Positions 36,403-45,283 of a DNA stretch of 64,000 nucleotides are shown one piece after another. Position 1 is the first letter of the stretch. The number at the start of each line of letters is the position of its first letter. The notes below the pieces were generated by a model. It was not told the origin of the DNA. It ran no database searches and saw only the letters and a program-made list of their open reading frames with translations. The position numbers and the translations under genes are program-made. The stretch is taken from assembly GCA_032718865.1 (NCBI GenBank), contig JALUTQ010000024.1, forward strand, positions 47,501-111,500, in the 5' to 3' direction. The stretch is from Tilletia caries (lineage: Eukaryota; Basidiomycota; Exobasidiomycetes; Tilletiales; Tilletiaceae).

Positions 36403-37610
36403 ATGGTGACGAAAGCGCCGACTGCTCAGCGCTCAGCATTCATTAGGGCTGTCACTCCTACGCTTACCTCAACCAAGGATCGTCAACCTTCTTCATTGGG
36501 TTCGGGCTCGACATCCGACAGGGAATCCGGTGCTCTTAAATCTCCGCAACTCCATAAATCTAACCAATGCTGGTGGAGATCGATCATTTGACAAAGGAGG
36601 ACAACAGGCTGATGGACGAAGCGCCGGACCTTGAGGATCAACTGGAGGAACAGAGCACAATGCTGCCAAGACAAGAGCGGTCTCAGTCGGTACGCTTCGA
36701 CCAGACGGCAGGAGCAGGACAGCCACTTGAAGAAAGATCCATCCTCCGGGTGCAGTCAGTTAATTCGGCAGGAAAAAATACGTTCGATCTTTCGGTGCTG
36801 AATTTGGCAAATCTTAGCGCTGTGAGTGTGTTTCTCAAGTGGAACACAATACGGGAAGACCACTCACTGATCTCCTCCTTTCGGCTCACCCAGATGTCCT
36901 GGCTGAAGATGAAGCGATGAAGCGATGAAGGTATGCTGTCAATAATTCAGCAGCTTCAGAGAGAGGTCGATGAGCGCAACTTCTACGTCGACGACCTTCT
37001 CGGCAAGCTCGACGAATTTGGCAGAGTCCTGCTACAACTGGGGAAGCAGTACGTACTTTTCCAGCGCAAACCGGCCGGTCTTGCTTTGGTCGAAGATTTT
37101 AACGATCGGATGGTGCTATAGTGGGAGAATGCTCTGGAAGATGTGAATCGGTTGGAGCAGGACACGTGTGGGGTCAGGGAGGAGGCTGCGAAGATTGGAC
37201 GCGAGATGGAGGCTTTGCGCTCGGTAAAGGAGTATCTCAGGAGTGAAGGGTCAACGATGGATCTTCACGTACAGATGTGAGTCGACATGGCCTCGATCTT
37301 GCGAAGTAATCAGTCTGCCCAAGAAGTTGCTGGATCACATTGAGCGCTGATACACCTTCCTTACCTGCCAGCTTTTGCGCGACTACGAAAGCACCACGTC
37401 GAGGAGTGCAATGGCCTGTTGCTACGGATCCGATACCTCAAAACGAAGTGGATGCGGGAAGCCAACTGTTGGTCTGACCTTGGGTATACCAGAAAGTGTT
37501 CCTCCAGCAGGTAGTCGTGTGTAGGTCTCGAGAGGGACCTAGCGTCGAGACAGCTATTCATTGCGGATACTGACACGACCGGGGGTCTTCTCAAGCCGCC
37601 TCAGACTCCG
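36403..37610 (+). pseudogene. Coiled-coil MTOC/spindle-pole protein remnant with PACT-like end
   Basis: Coding-like pieces in order: EIDHLTKEDNRLMDEAPDLE (36567 onward), a long coiled-coil segment from 36933 (QLQREVDERNFYVDDLLGKL), and an in-frame TAG at 37119-37121 after which the same frame continues (WENALEDVNRLEQD, EEAAKIGREMEALRSV). At about 37378-37500 comes LRKHHVEECNGLLLRIRYLK followed by TKWMREANCWSDLGYTRK. The last block resembles the PACT region of Pcp1/Mto1/pericentrin-type proteins, which anchor gamma-tubulin complexes: an R/K-YL-K-K-REA-DL-Y-K pattern. A frameshift follows it. The family call is inference from pattern memory. The stop and frameshift make it a pseudogene. Confidence 0.42.
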
Positions 37611-38256
37611 AGGCAACAGATGCAGAAGGCCATGCTGACCGGGCCAGCGGTAGTAGTGAGGATGCGGTGAGTTCGCCATGAGAAACAAACATTGCAATGC
37701 GATTGATTTTCCCCCTATTAAATCTGTGCTGAACCCGCTTGTACCCTGTAGCCTGCTGAGCGCTGAGCGAGCGTTGGAAGGTTGCAGATGCCAGCAAAGC
37801 TCCGCTAAAGCCCGAGCTCGACGGAGACAGCGTCTAAACGAGGGTCCGAGTGAGGAACAGACTGGCGGTCGGGCTCCGTCTAAATTCGCCTGTCCCTTTC
37901 TTCAACTCGCTTTTTCTTTCAGACATATATCATTTTCTATCCCCTTTTCGTCTCCATTTATCTCGACATCGCAACAGCCCTCCCAGCTGTTACGGGCTAT
38001 GACTGCCTCTCCTGCGTCGGGCACTCTCGACGGCATCGCTTGGTCCGGCAGGTTTTGCAACGACCTCTGTCTCCACTTATGTTCTTTCTCCCACGTCTGC
38101 ATCTTATAAAAGCAGGTATTAATCCTTCCTCGTCCTCTTTCCCTCCCCATCCCTCACCCACTCTCTCACTCCATCCTCTTCTACGACTCTTTCCCCCCTC
38201 CCACTCTCTCACAGTCTTTTCTCCCTCGCTTTTCTCCCTCCCTTCCCTCTTTCAAA
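37611..38256 (+). promoter_or_regulatory. Promoter and pyrimidine-rich leader of the secreted-protein gene
   Basis: A TATA box (TATAAAAG) lies at 38105-38112, about 150 bp before the ATG at 38257. Between them is a long CT-rich tract (about 38125-38253), the arrangement seen at strongly expressed fungal genes. No other gene is supported here. Confidence 0.6.
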
Positions 38257-38502
38257 ATGAAGTCCTTCACCACCATCATCCTCATCGTCTCGGCCGCTGC
38301 TGCCAACGCCGCCTGCACACTCACCAAGGCCGATGTATGCAACAGCATCTCCGGCGGTGGTTTCCTCAACCTTGGCCTCCTCGGCTGCGGCGGCTTCAAG
38401 TTCGACCCCGTCATCGACTTTTTCCGTCGCTCTGACGAGTCCGGGCCGGGGTTCGCTGCCCGCGCCGAGATGGAGCGTGCCCTCAGCAAGCACAAGAAGT
38501 AC

Positions 38503-39298
38503 TAAGGTTGTCCCCGGAGTAACGCGGAGGGCTCCGCCTCCGCACTTCTAAATTCCGCCGGAATTTTGACTTTCTGAGGCGAGCTCCGCCTCCGCAGACT
38601 AAGACAGAGCGGAAAAAAACCAGCTCCGCGTTCCGACGGAATTATACAAAAAGTTGAAATCCCAGCTCCGCGCTCCGCGTTTTTTTCTGTGCGTTTTTCA
38701 TAATGCTCCTCCGTGCTCCGTGTATGCGGAGCTCGGAATTCCGCGGAATTCCGTCGGAGCGCAGTGGTGGTATAAGTTGCTCTCAGAATGACTCTAATAC
38801 ACTCAGAGCTATACATTCACCATCCGACATTGTTGCGGTATTGACTCCAGTGCTATTTTTGAAGTTCTCAACGGATGATGATGCCTGTTTTTATCCCCTG
38901 CGGGTGTCTCGAGGATGCCTATTTTTCTCGGAATTCCGCACTTTCCGCGGAAATTTTTGCGGAATTCCGGCGGAGCGCACCCGAAATGAGGTCACGTGAC
39001 CCTAATTTTTCGACTATCACGTGACCTCACAGCTCCGTCGGAATTCCGCGGAAATTCCGCCGGAATTTTCACACAATTTTGACGACTCCGCGCTCCGCAC
39101 TTTTTGGCAAGTGGGCCCAGGATTGGGCTCCGCCTCCGCACAAATTCCGGCGGAGTCCTCCAAGCGGACTCCGTGCTTTTTTAAGATCAAAAATTTCTCG
39201 AAAGTGAGCTCCGCGCTCCGCCTCCGGCGGAGCCCTCCGTCGGAGGAGTGCGGAGTCCGCAAAACCCCAGCTCCGCGTCAACTCCGGGGACAACCTTA
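38503..39298. mobile_element. Non-autonomous hAT-type DNA transposon (796 bp)
   Basis: The element is flanked by an 8-bp duplication AGAAGTAC (38495-38502 and 39299-39306), the hallmark of hAT insertion. Its ends are inverted: TAAGGTTGTCCCCGGAGT on the left and its exact complement on the right, then nearly matching ACGCGGAG. There is no transposase frame. The interior is packed with CTCCGC/GCGGAG and GGAATTCCG motifs in both orientations, and holds a dyad GAGGTCACGTGA (38988-38999) / TCACGTGACCTC (39017-39028). Removing the element and one duplicate restores the host reading frame. Confidence 0.85.
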
Positions 39299-39467
39299 AG
39301 AAGTACGATGCCTGCAAGAGCCTGTCTAGCGCGGGCTTCCTGAACCTCAACCTTTTCGGCTGCGGCAAGTCCAACGTCAACCCCAAGGTCCACATCTTCC
39401 GTCGCGAGGCCACCGCTGGCACTCCCGGCACCAAGGGTACTCCTGGCGTCCCTGGCTCCAAGGGTGT

Positions 39468-39567
39468 TGTGGAATCTGACTTGGTAGTTCATTGCTAGGA
39501 AGGAAGAGAAGATTCTACGACGATAAGGACACGCTGCACCGTCGGTCCCACGGACCGGTTCTCCACA
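39468..39567 (-). repeat. 3' LTR of the copia element
   Basis: 100 bp, from TGTGGAATCTGACTTGG to CGGTTCTCCACA as read on the plus strand. It matches the other LTR base for base in my reading. LTRs this short are at the low end for copia elements. Confidence 0.93.
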
Positions 39568-39577
39568 CTCCCTCTCA
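39568..39577 (-). other. Polypurine tract of the copia element
   Basis: The minus strand reads GAGAGGGAG directly before the 3' LTR, the usual primer for second-strand synthesis. The polyprotein stop codon (39577-39575) overlaps its start, so the element has almost no 3' non-coding sequence. Confidence 0.7.
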
Positions 39578-41830
39578 GCGTAGTCCGCCATCGCATGCCT
39601 GCCTGTTCTCACTCCCTCTGCTTCCTAGCCGCTTCCCCCTGAAATCCAACCCAATCCGTCTTCCGTGCTCCGTATTCTTGACCTGGCCGAGCGCCTTGGT
39701 GAAAGCGTCCGCAGGGTTCAGGTCCGTTGCGACGTAGTCGAAAGCGAATGCTCCTTTCCCACTCTGCTCCCGGACCCAGTGGTGCACTATGTCGATGTGC
39801 TTGCTCCGGTTGTGGTGGGAGCCCGGGCTCTTCACCAGCTTGATCGCGGCCTGGTTGTCACAATGGATCTTGATCGTCCCGCAGTGCTGACCGGCTGCCG
39901 TGAGCGCTCCCTTGAGCAGCATTGCTTCCCCTCCTGCAACTCCTGCCGCAATGTACTCTGCCTCAGCCGCCGATAGGGCAACCGCTCCCTGCTTACGTGC
40001 GCCCCACGACACAGCACCGCCGTTCATCGTGAACACGAACCCAGATGTTGACCGTCGGTCATCCTTGTCCGCCGCCCAGTCGGAATCCACGAACCCGACA
40101 ATCTCGGTCGCGGTGCTCCCTCCGAAGGTAAGTCGCGTTGCTGACGAGCCTCGCAGGTACCGGAGGCCTCGCCATGCGGCAGACAAGTGTTCCTCGGTCG
40201 GGTCGGCATTGAACTTGCCGAGGGCGGAGACCAGGAAGGCGAGATCGGGACGCGTTCCCTGCGCCAGGTACGCTAGGCATCCAACGATCGCCAGGTACAG
40301 GGCTCGGTCGCACCGAGTGTCTCCCTCCTTCGCCTGCCGGAGCTGGTTCTTGGCCTCCATGGGCGTCTTCGCGTGCTTGCACTTGTCCATTCCGAAGCGC
40401 TCAAGGACCTCGTCCGCGTATCGCTCCTGATCGAGGTGGATCGTGCCTGCCTTGCGGTCCCTGGTGACTCGGATGCCGAGAACGTGGTGAACAGGGCCGA
40501 GGTCCGTGCCCTTGAAAAGGCCCAGCAGTTCCTTCTTGACTCCCTCGATGTCTGCGCCCTGAGGTGTCGCTACGATTATGTCGTCCACGTAGACGAGGAG
40601 CATTGCTGTGCGCTCCCCGTCACGGACGAAGATCGTCGGGTCGAACTCGCATTGCAGGAAACCAACCGAGTCGAGCGCGTCTCGGAGCGCGGCGTGCCAG
40701 TCGTGCCCGGACTGCTTGAGGCCGTATAGCGCGAGTCGCAGCTTTAGGACCTCGTCGGGCAGGGCCTCGACCCCCTCCGGGACCTCCATATAAATGTCGT
40801 GCTTGAGTTTGGCGTTGAGGTACGCGGTCTCGAAGTCGATTTGGTGGAGTTCGAGGTCGAGCGCGGCGGAGAGGGAACAGAACAGCCTGAGGATCTGAAG
40901 GCGGGAGGTGGGGGCGAAGGTTTCGTCGTAGTCGACTCCGTGGATCTGTGTGAAGCCGCGAGCGACCAACCTGCCTTTGTACTTTTGGATGGTGGCGTCA
41001 GCGTTTCGCTTGATGCGGAGTACCCACTTTGATGTCACCAGATTGACTCCCTCTGGCACCTTAACCATCTCCCACGTCCCTCGTTCCGCATGCGACTGAA
41101 GTTCTTTCCGCATCGCCGCGTCCCATTCCGGCCAATCTGGCCTCGCCATTGCCTCGCCTACCGTGCGCGGGTCGCCGTACGGCACATCGCTTGGGTCCAA
41201 TACCGCATAGCAGATGTCGCCTGGCTCCTTTCGCTTCCTTCCCGGCGGCAGCTCCATCAGCTCCGCGTCTAGTCCCGCTAGCCTCGCACTCCTCCTCTCC
41301 TGCCCACCCTGAATCCCAGCACCAGTCTGAGCGACGGCGCCTATCGCCTCGCCCCTCTGCCTTCCGTCCGTGCCATTGTGGGCTGGGCCGACAGCGCTTC
41401 CCGCTTCGCCCCCCTGCGTACCTCCGCTTCCTTCTGCTGACCCGTCTGCTTGTGTGGTGGTCGCCCTTGTTGCGCTCGTCGCCGCCGAAGCTCGCAGGAG
41501 CGTGATTGCCTGGCCGAGCACGGCTTGGGACAAGGTTCGGCCTTGGGCCAGAGACTCCGTCGTCGCCCGCGCCGGCTCTGGGACTGTCCCACGGTCCAGA
41601 GCGGCCTGAATGCGGCTGCGGAGGGGAGGTTCTGCTCGGATTGTGGTGGTGGTTGCTACGGGCGTCGTCACCGTTGTCGCTGCTGAGCCGCCAGGCACAA
41701 TCGGCGGCGCAGTCCCCTCATCAAACGCGGAGAGTTCTCGCTCGCGCTCGGCTGCACGCTCGGCACGCGTGTCGCGAAGAAGAGCCGGGCCATCGCCGTC
41801 AACATCGAATACCACTGAATGCTCGACCAC
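39575..41830 (-). CDS. Copia polyprotein, reverse transcriptase and RNase H part
   Basis: 751 residues from the first in-frame ATG. The true frame is open further upstream and includes the ASRLWDPVKRVEVV linker that usually follows integrase. The reverse transcriptase has IDFETAYLNAKLKHDIYMEV (about residue 330), LALYGLKQSGHDWH and the catalytic LLVYVDDII (about 413). The RNase H end has LSAAEAEYIAAGVAGGEAM and IHCDNQAAIKLVKSPGSHHN (about 655). All catalytic motifs appear intact. The upstream ~200 residues are Ala/Thr-rich linker. Confidence 0.93.
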   Translation of the reverse strand: MVEHSVVFDVDGDGPALLRDTRAERAAERERELSAFDEGTAPPIVPGGSAATTVTTPVATTTTIRAEPPLRSRIQAALDRGTVPEPARATTESLAQGRTLSQAVLGQAITLLRASAATSATRATTTQADGSAEGSGGTQGGEAGSAVGPAHNGTDGRQRGEAIGAVAQTGAGIQGGQERRSARLAGLDAELMELPPGRKRKEPGDICYAVLDPSDVPYGDPRTVGEAMARPDWPEWDAAMRKELQSHAERGTWEMVKVPEGVNLVTSKWVLRIKRNADATIQKYKGRLVARGFTQIHGVDYDETFAPTSRLQILRLFCSLSAALDLELHQIDFETAYLNAKLKHDIYMEVPEGVEALPDEVLKLRLALYGLKQSGHDWHAALRDALDSVGFLQCEFDPTIFVRDGERTAMLLVYVDDIIVATPQGADIEGVKKELLGLFKGTDLGPVHHVLGIRVTRDRKAGTIHLDQERYADEVLERFGMDKCKHAKTPMEAKNQLRQAKEGDTRCDRALYLAIVGCLAYLAQGTRPDLAFLVSALGKFNADPTEEHLSAAWRGLRYLRGSSATRLTFGGSTATEIVGFVDSDWAADKDDRRSTSGFVFTMNGGAVSWGARKQGAVALSAAEAEYIAAGVAGGEAMLLKGALTAAGQHCGTIKIHCDNQAAIKLVKSPGSHHNRSKHIDIVHHWVREQSGKGAFAFDYVATDLNPADAFTKALGQVKNTEHGRRIGLDFRGKRLGSRGSENRQACDGGLR

Positions 41831-41831
41831 C

Positions 41832-44060
41832 TCAACTCGCTTGACTGGGTCCCACAGGCGAGAAGCCCCCTTGAATGCGGGACCGAGGTAGATGCACGGG
41901 CGTGATTTGGGAGAGAACTTTCCATTTCGTTGGGGGGGTGGGGATCATGGCCCATGCAGTACATCCGAAGGGCTTCAACTCGGTTCTTTTTGGTGGCGTG
42001 CCGTACAGAGCCTCATGTGGCGTCTGACCGTCGGGCAGGCCCGTTGCTGGCAGCATATTCTTGATCCGTGCTGCCGTCGCCGCTGCCGCCGGCCAGAAGA
42101 ACATGGGCAGGTCCGCTGCAATCAACATCGTTCTCGTCATTTCCGTCACCGTACGCACTGCTCGCTCCGCCACGCCTTTGCTCTGTGGGGCATATCGAGG
42201 TGAGGTCTCGTGCTTGACCCCATTCTTCCGCCAGTACTCCTGCACTTCCTGAGCCCCCAGTTCCAACGCACCGTCCGTCCTGATGGATGTGACCGGCTTG
42301 CTTGGGAACTCCTTGGTGAACCACGTATGAAACGCCATCAGATGCTTCGTGGCCTGGGCCTTTGAGGTCAACCCCTTGAACCATACGTGGTGGGAGTAAT
42401 CGCAGTTGATGACCAAGCCGAACTTAATCCCGTCGAGTGACTCCTGCAGGTTGACAGGCCCGAAGATGTCAGCATGGATCTTCTTCCCAGCCCGGTCTGC
42501 TCGCTCGCCGATCTCCAAGCGGGGATGTCTTGTTCGGGCGAGCTTACCTGCTGCACAGGCAGAGCAGAAGCCGATGCTCCCTATCGTCGAGGGCATGCCG
42601 ATGACCCTTCCCGACTTGGCCAGGGTCTCGAGTCGCTTCTGCCCGCAGTGACCGGTGCAGTTGTGGAAGTATGCTGCTTGGGGGTCGACCTTGACTGTGC
42701 CCACGATGAGTGCGTTGTCGGCAGAGACTGGCGACAGCGAGACGACCCAGTTCTGTCCGTTGTTCTTGGCCTTGAGGATCGTCTTGCCCGAGACTGTGTG
42801 AACGACGCTCGCTTCTCGATCCTCGAAGGTGATACGGAAGCCACTGCTCGTCAACCGCTTTCCACCGATCAGGTTCCCGACAACCGACGGGCAGTGTGCC
42901 ACGTCCCGAAGCTTGATGCGCTCGCCGTTGCTGTTGATCACGGTCAGATCGCCGTAACCCGTGACCGGCATCAGTCCTCCGTCCGCACAATGGATCCCAG
43001 CGTCCTTGGGTGCCTTCTTGAAGCCGACGAGGTGGGAGGCGTCGGACACAATGTGCCGGGAAGCTGCTGTGTCGAGGATGAAGTCGTTTTTGCCTACCGA
43101 GTCTGGGCTGGCTGCGATGAAGGCGTAGTCGAAGTCGAAGTCGGCTGTGTCTACCACGACGGGAGCGAGTACCGGCGGCGCGGAGCCAGAGAAGGCATCC
43201 GATGCTGCTGCTGCTGTGTCTTGTGTTTGTTGCGGGTTCGCCTTCTTCCTGAGGGCGGCGAACTGTTCCGCGTAGGGGCACTCTGCCTTGGTGTGGCCCT
43301 TCTTCTCGCAGTCCCAGCACTTGTACGGAAAGGGACTGCTACTGTTGGGTGAGGACTTCGCGCCTCCGGGCTTGGACCCGCGGGGCGCTTGCTGGCCACC
43401 GCTTCTGCTTGCGAGGCTCCTCTGAAAGACCGCAAAGGCGGCATCTTGCCGATCCTTCGCGTCTTGTTCTTCTTCGCGCATGAGGGCGCGCTCTTCTTCG
43501 TAGATGCTGAGCCGCAGGTCGTCCCACTTGCTCGTCGTTCGCTGCGTCCGGACGAAGTGTCGAAACTGGACGGGCAGGTGCTGCAGGAGCTGGACGCAGC
43601 GCTTCTGCTCGCTGAGGCCGTGCTCCATGTCTTCGAGTCGGTCGTGCATCTCCTCGACCTCTCCGATCCAGTTTCGGATGGGCGAGGTCGGCTTCTTGAG
43701 GAGGTCTTCGTACTGGCGCTCGGCCTCGAGGATCGCAGGGAGAGACTTGCTGACGAACTCCGTCCGCAGGTGCTCGAAGACCGCCTTGGCCGTGGTGATC
43801 TTGTGGAGCCCGTTCCGGATCCTCTTGGTGCAGGACAGGGCGATAACGCCAAAGGCGCGGTCGTTCCGGAGCTCCCAGTCGGCCTTGGCTGCATCGTCTG
43901 CATCGTCTTCGGGGGGGATGCCGGGTTCGACGGGCTTCCAGCACCCGTTGCCCTTGAGGGTCGTCCGGATGGAGAAGGCGAAGTCCTTCCAGTTGGTCCC
44001 GTCGAACTCGGGGACCGCCTTGCGCATGGTCTCGACGGAGGTGATTTTGCTGTCAGACAT
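41832..44060 (-). CDS. Copia polyprotein, Gag, protease and integrase part
   Basis: 742 residues. Gag-like helical sequence (WKDFAFSIRTTLKGNGCW, LPAILEAERQYEDLLKKPTS) comes first, then a CCHC knuckle CWDCEKKGHTKAEC near residue 245. The protease site follows near 325: DTAASRH, with Ala where copia proteases usually have Gly (D-S/T-G-A). Integrase has an HHCC-like region (HNCTGHCGQKRLE, FCSACAAGK) and the catalytic HADIFGP, RTDGALELG and AERAV positions. The frame is lost in the C7 run (G7 on the plus strand, 41932-41938). After it only 34 unrelated residues precede the stop. With six Cs the frame would run into the reverse-transcriptase part. Confidence 0.92.
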   Translation of the reverse strand: MSDSKITSVETMRKAVPEFDGTNWKDFAFSIRTTLKGNGCWKPVEPGIPPEDDADDAAKADWELRNDRAFGVIALSCTKRIRNGLHKITTAKAVFEHLRTEFVSKSLPAILEAERQYEDLLKKPTSPIRNWIGEVEEMHDRLEDMEHGLSEQKRCVQLLQHLPVQFRHFVRTQRTTSKWDDLRLSIYEEERALMREEEQDAKDRQDAAFAVFQRSLASRSGGQQAPRGSKPGGAKSSPNSSSPFPYKCWDCEKKGHTKAECPYAEQFAALRKKANPQQTQDTAAAASDAFSGSAPPVLAPVVVDTADFDFDYAFIAASPDSVGKNDFILDTAASRHIVSDASHLVGFKKAPKDAGIHCADGGLMPVTGYGDLTVINSNGERIKLRDVAHCPSVVGNLIGGKRLTSSGFRITFEDREASVVHTVSGKTILKAKNNGQNWVVSLSPVSADNALIVGTVKVDPQAAYFHNCTGHCGQKRLETLAKSGRVIGMPSTIGSIGFCSACAAGKLARTRHPRLEIGERADRAGKKIHADIFGPVNLQESLDGIKFGLVINCDYSHHVWFKGLTSKAQATKHLMAFHTWFTKEFPSKPVTSIRTDGALELGAQEVQEYWRKNGVKHETSPRYAPQSKGVAERAVRTVTEMTRTMLIAADLPMFFWPAAAATAARIKNMLPATGLPDGQTPHEALYGTPPKRTELKPFGCTAWAMIPTPPTKWKVLSQITPVHLPRSRIQGGFSPVGPSQAS

Positions 44061-44107
44061 CTTGAAGGGTGAGTTGGTGAAGTCTTTCCGCTCAGGGGTG
44101 GAGTGTT

Positions 44108-44119
44108 GGCCTCATAACC
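44108..44119 (-). other. Primer-binding site of the copia element, initiator-tRNA half type
   Basis: Directly after the 5' LTR the minus strand reads GGTTATGAGGCC. This is complementary to the anticodon stem-loop of initiator methionine tRNA (fungal GGGCTCATAACCC type, one difference) rather than to a tRNA 3' end. It is the arrangement of Drosophila copia, which is primed by a tRNA half-molecule. Confidence 0.7.
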
Positions 44120-44219
44120 TGTGGAATCTGACTTGGTAGTTCATTGCTAGGAAGGAAGAGAAGATTCTACGACGATAAGGACACGCTGCACCGTCGGTCC
44201 CACGGACCGGTTCTCCACA
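44120..44219 (-). repeat. 5' LTR of the copia element
   Basis: 100 bp, the same sequence and orientation as the LTR at 39468-39567. It carries the element promoter in the direction of the minus-strand genes. Transcription leaving it would run away from the third piece of the secreted-protein gene. Confidence 0.93.
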
Positions 44220-44555
44220 GGTGTTCCTGGTAAGGCCGGCGCTCCTGGTACTCCCGGTACCGCCGGTACTCACGGTACCCACAAGCCATCGTGCCCTGTG
44301 CCTGTCCACAAGTCCTCTTGCCACGACAACTCCAAGGTTGGTCTGATCAACCTCAACCTCCTGGGATGCTTCGACTTCGACGTCAGCCACACCATCAGGA
44401 TCGGCGAGGGCATCGTGGACTTCTTCAATCCCCACCACAACCACAACCACTAGATCGCAGCCTCTTGTTGGGAATGCTTATGATGCGACTCACCTTTCTT
44501 CTCCCACGGACTGGATCTTATTTCTCATCTTCTGGTACAATCAATCGAGAACGGG

Positions 44556-45283
44556 TGAATGTCCCGATCTATGGTCGGTTCGCCCCGAGCACCCCGGCAC
44601 TGACCCCGATCTATAGTTGAGTGACCCCATAAAGATGGTCATGTGACCCCATAAAGATGGTCGATTGAGCCCGTAAAAAACGCAATTTTGGTGCATTGAC
44701 CCCGTAAGATTAGTACATTGAACCCATAAAGATGGTCGATTGGCCCCATAAAGATGGTGGACAGAGCCCATAAAGATGGTGGACAGAGCCCATAAAGATG
44801 GTGGACAGAGCCCGTAATGTCTATTTCAGCCGGATAGAGCGGTAGTGTGTACTAACACTGTCCAAACGACCGGTCGGGCCTTCAGGTATGTAAGAGGGTT
44901 CAGCTCACACACAAGTCGAGCTTCTGTGAAGCGTTTCTGCCCGTCGACGAGCTCTCAAAGTGAATCACGTCGCCGAAGACCGCCATCCCGGCCCGCCTAT
45001 GACCGGATATGACCCTGGAAGCTCAGTACAGTTACTTCAGGCACCCTGGCCGCTGTAGAATAATTTATCTGGAAGATTTGGAAGCAGGGAAGGTCGCCAA
45101 AGGCGATTTGAGATTTTTATGGGGCCAGTGCCCTGCCTTATGGGGCCAATCGACCATCTTTATGGGTTCAATCGCCTTTGTTTATGGGCTGAATCGCCTC
45201 ATCTTACGGGCTCAATTCAAAAAACGCTTACGGGGCCAATCGCCTCATGCTCGGGGCGAATCGACCATAGATCGGGACATTCA
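44556..45283. mobile_element. 728-bp terminal-inverted-repeat element made of mirrored short repeats
   Basis: The left end (TGAATGTCCCGATCTATGGT, then CG-TTCGCCCCGAGCA) recurs as its complement at the right end (TGCTCGGGGCGAATCGACCA, then TAGATCGGGACATTCA). Each arm is about 36 bp with one mismatch. Inside, the left flank carries about nine units of the type CCCATAAAGATGGTCGA (44618-44816). The right flank carries the same units in opposite orientation (45115-45260). The centre (44817-45110) is unique and non-coding. Both flanks also contain ACAATCAATC (44537-44546 and 45294-45303), possibly a target duplication placed several bases outside the inverted ends. No transposase is present. Confidence 0.7.

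Larger units (their letters stand above)
39468..44219 (-). mobile_element. Full-length Ty1/copia LTR retrotransposon (4752 bp)
   Basis: 100-bp LTRs starting TG and ending CA lie at both ends, with a 5-bp target duplication GGTGT (39463-39467 and 44220-44224). The coding strand is minus. Order on that strand: LTR, primer-binding site, gag-zinc knuckle-protease-integrase (44060-41832), reverse transcriptase-RNase H (41830-39575), purine tract, LTR. Integrase before reverse transcriptase defines Ty1/copia. The LTRs look identical by eye, so the insertion is recent. A one-base shift in a run of seven C (minus strand) divides the polyprotein. It sits inside the Gly-X-Y part of the secreted-protein gene. 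Confidence 0.95.
38257..44453 (+). pseudogene. Small secreted repeat protein with collagen-like spacer, split by two transposons
   Basis: Coding pieces are 38257-38502, 39307-39467 and 44225-44453, which are in frame once each insert and one target copy are discounted (about 211 residues). The start is a signal peptide (SFTTIILIVSAAAANA). Three related modules follow, each with cysteines and an NLxLxGC core: GGFLNLGLLGCGGF, SAGFLNLNLFGCGKS and KVGLINLNLLGCFDF. Between modules two and three lies a Gly-X-Y tract (GTPGTKGTPGVPGSKG on the left side of the copia insert, GKAGAPGTPGTAGTHG on the right). The end is histidine-rich. No known family is recognised; a cell-wall, surface or effector-like role is only a guess. 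In this strain translation would stop right after codon 82, because the first transposon begins with TAA. Confidence 0.8.

Noticed and set aside
42474..44072. Plus-strand frames of 290 and 227 codons inside the copia element
   Set aside because: They are the reverse complement of gag-integrase and have no domain of their own.
44618..45260. CRISPR-like repeat array
   Set aside because: Repeats are degenerate and contiguous, without unique spacers, and are mirrored in a eukaryotic transposon-like setting.
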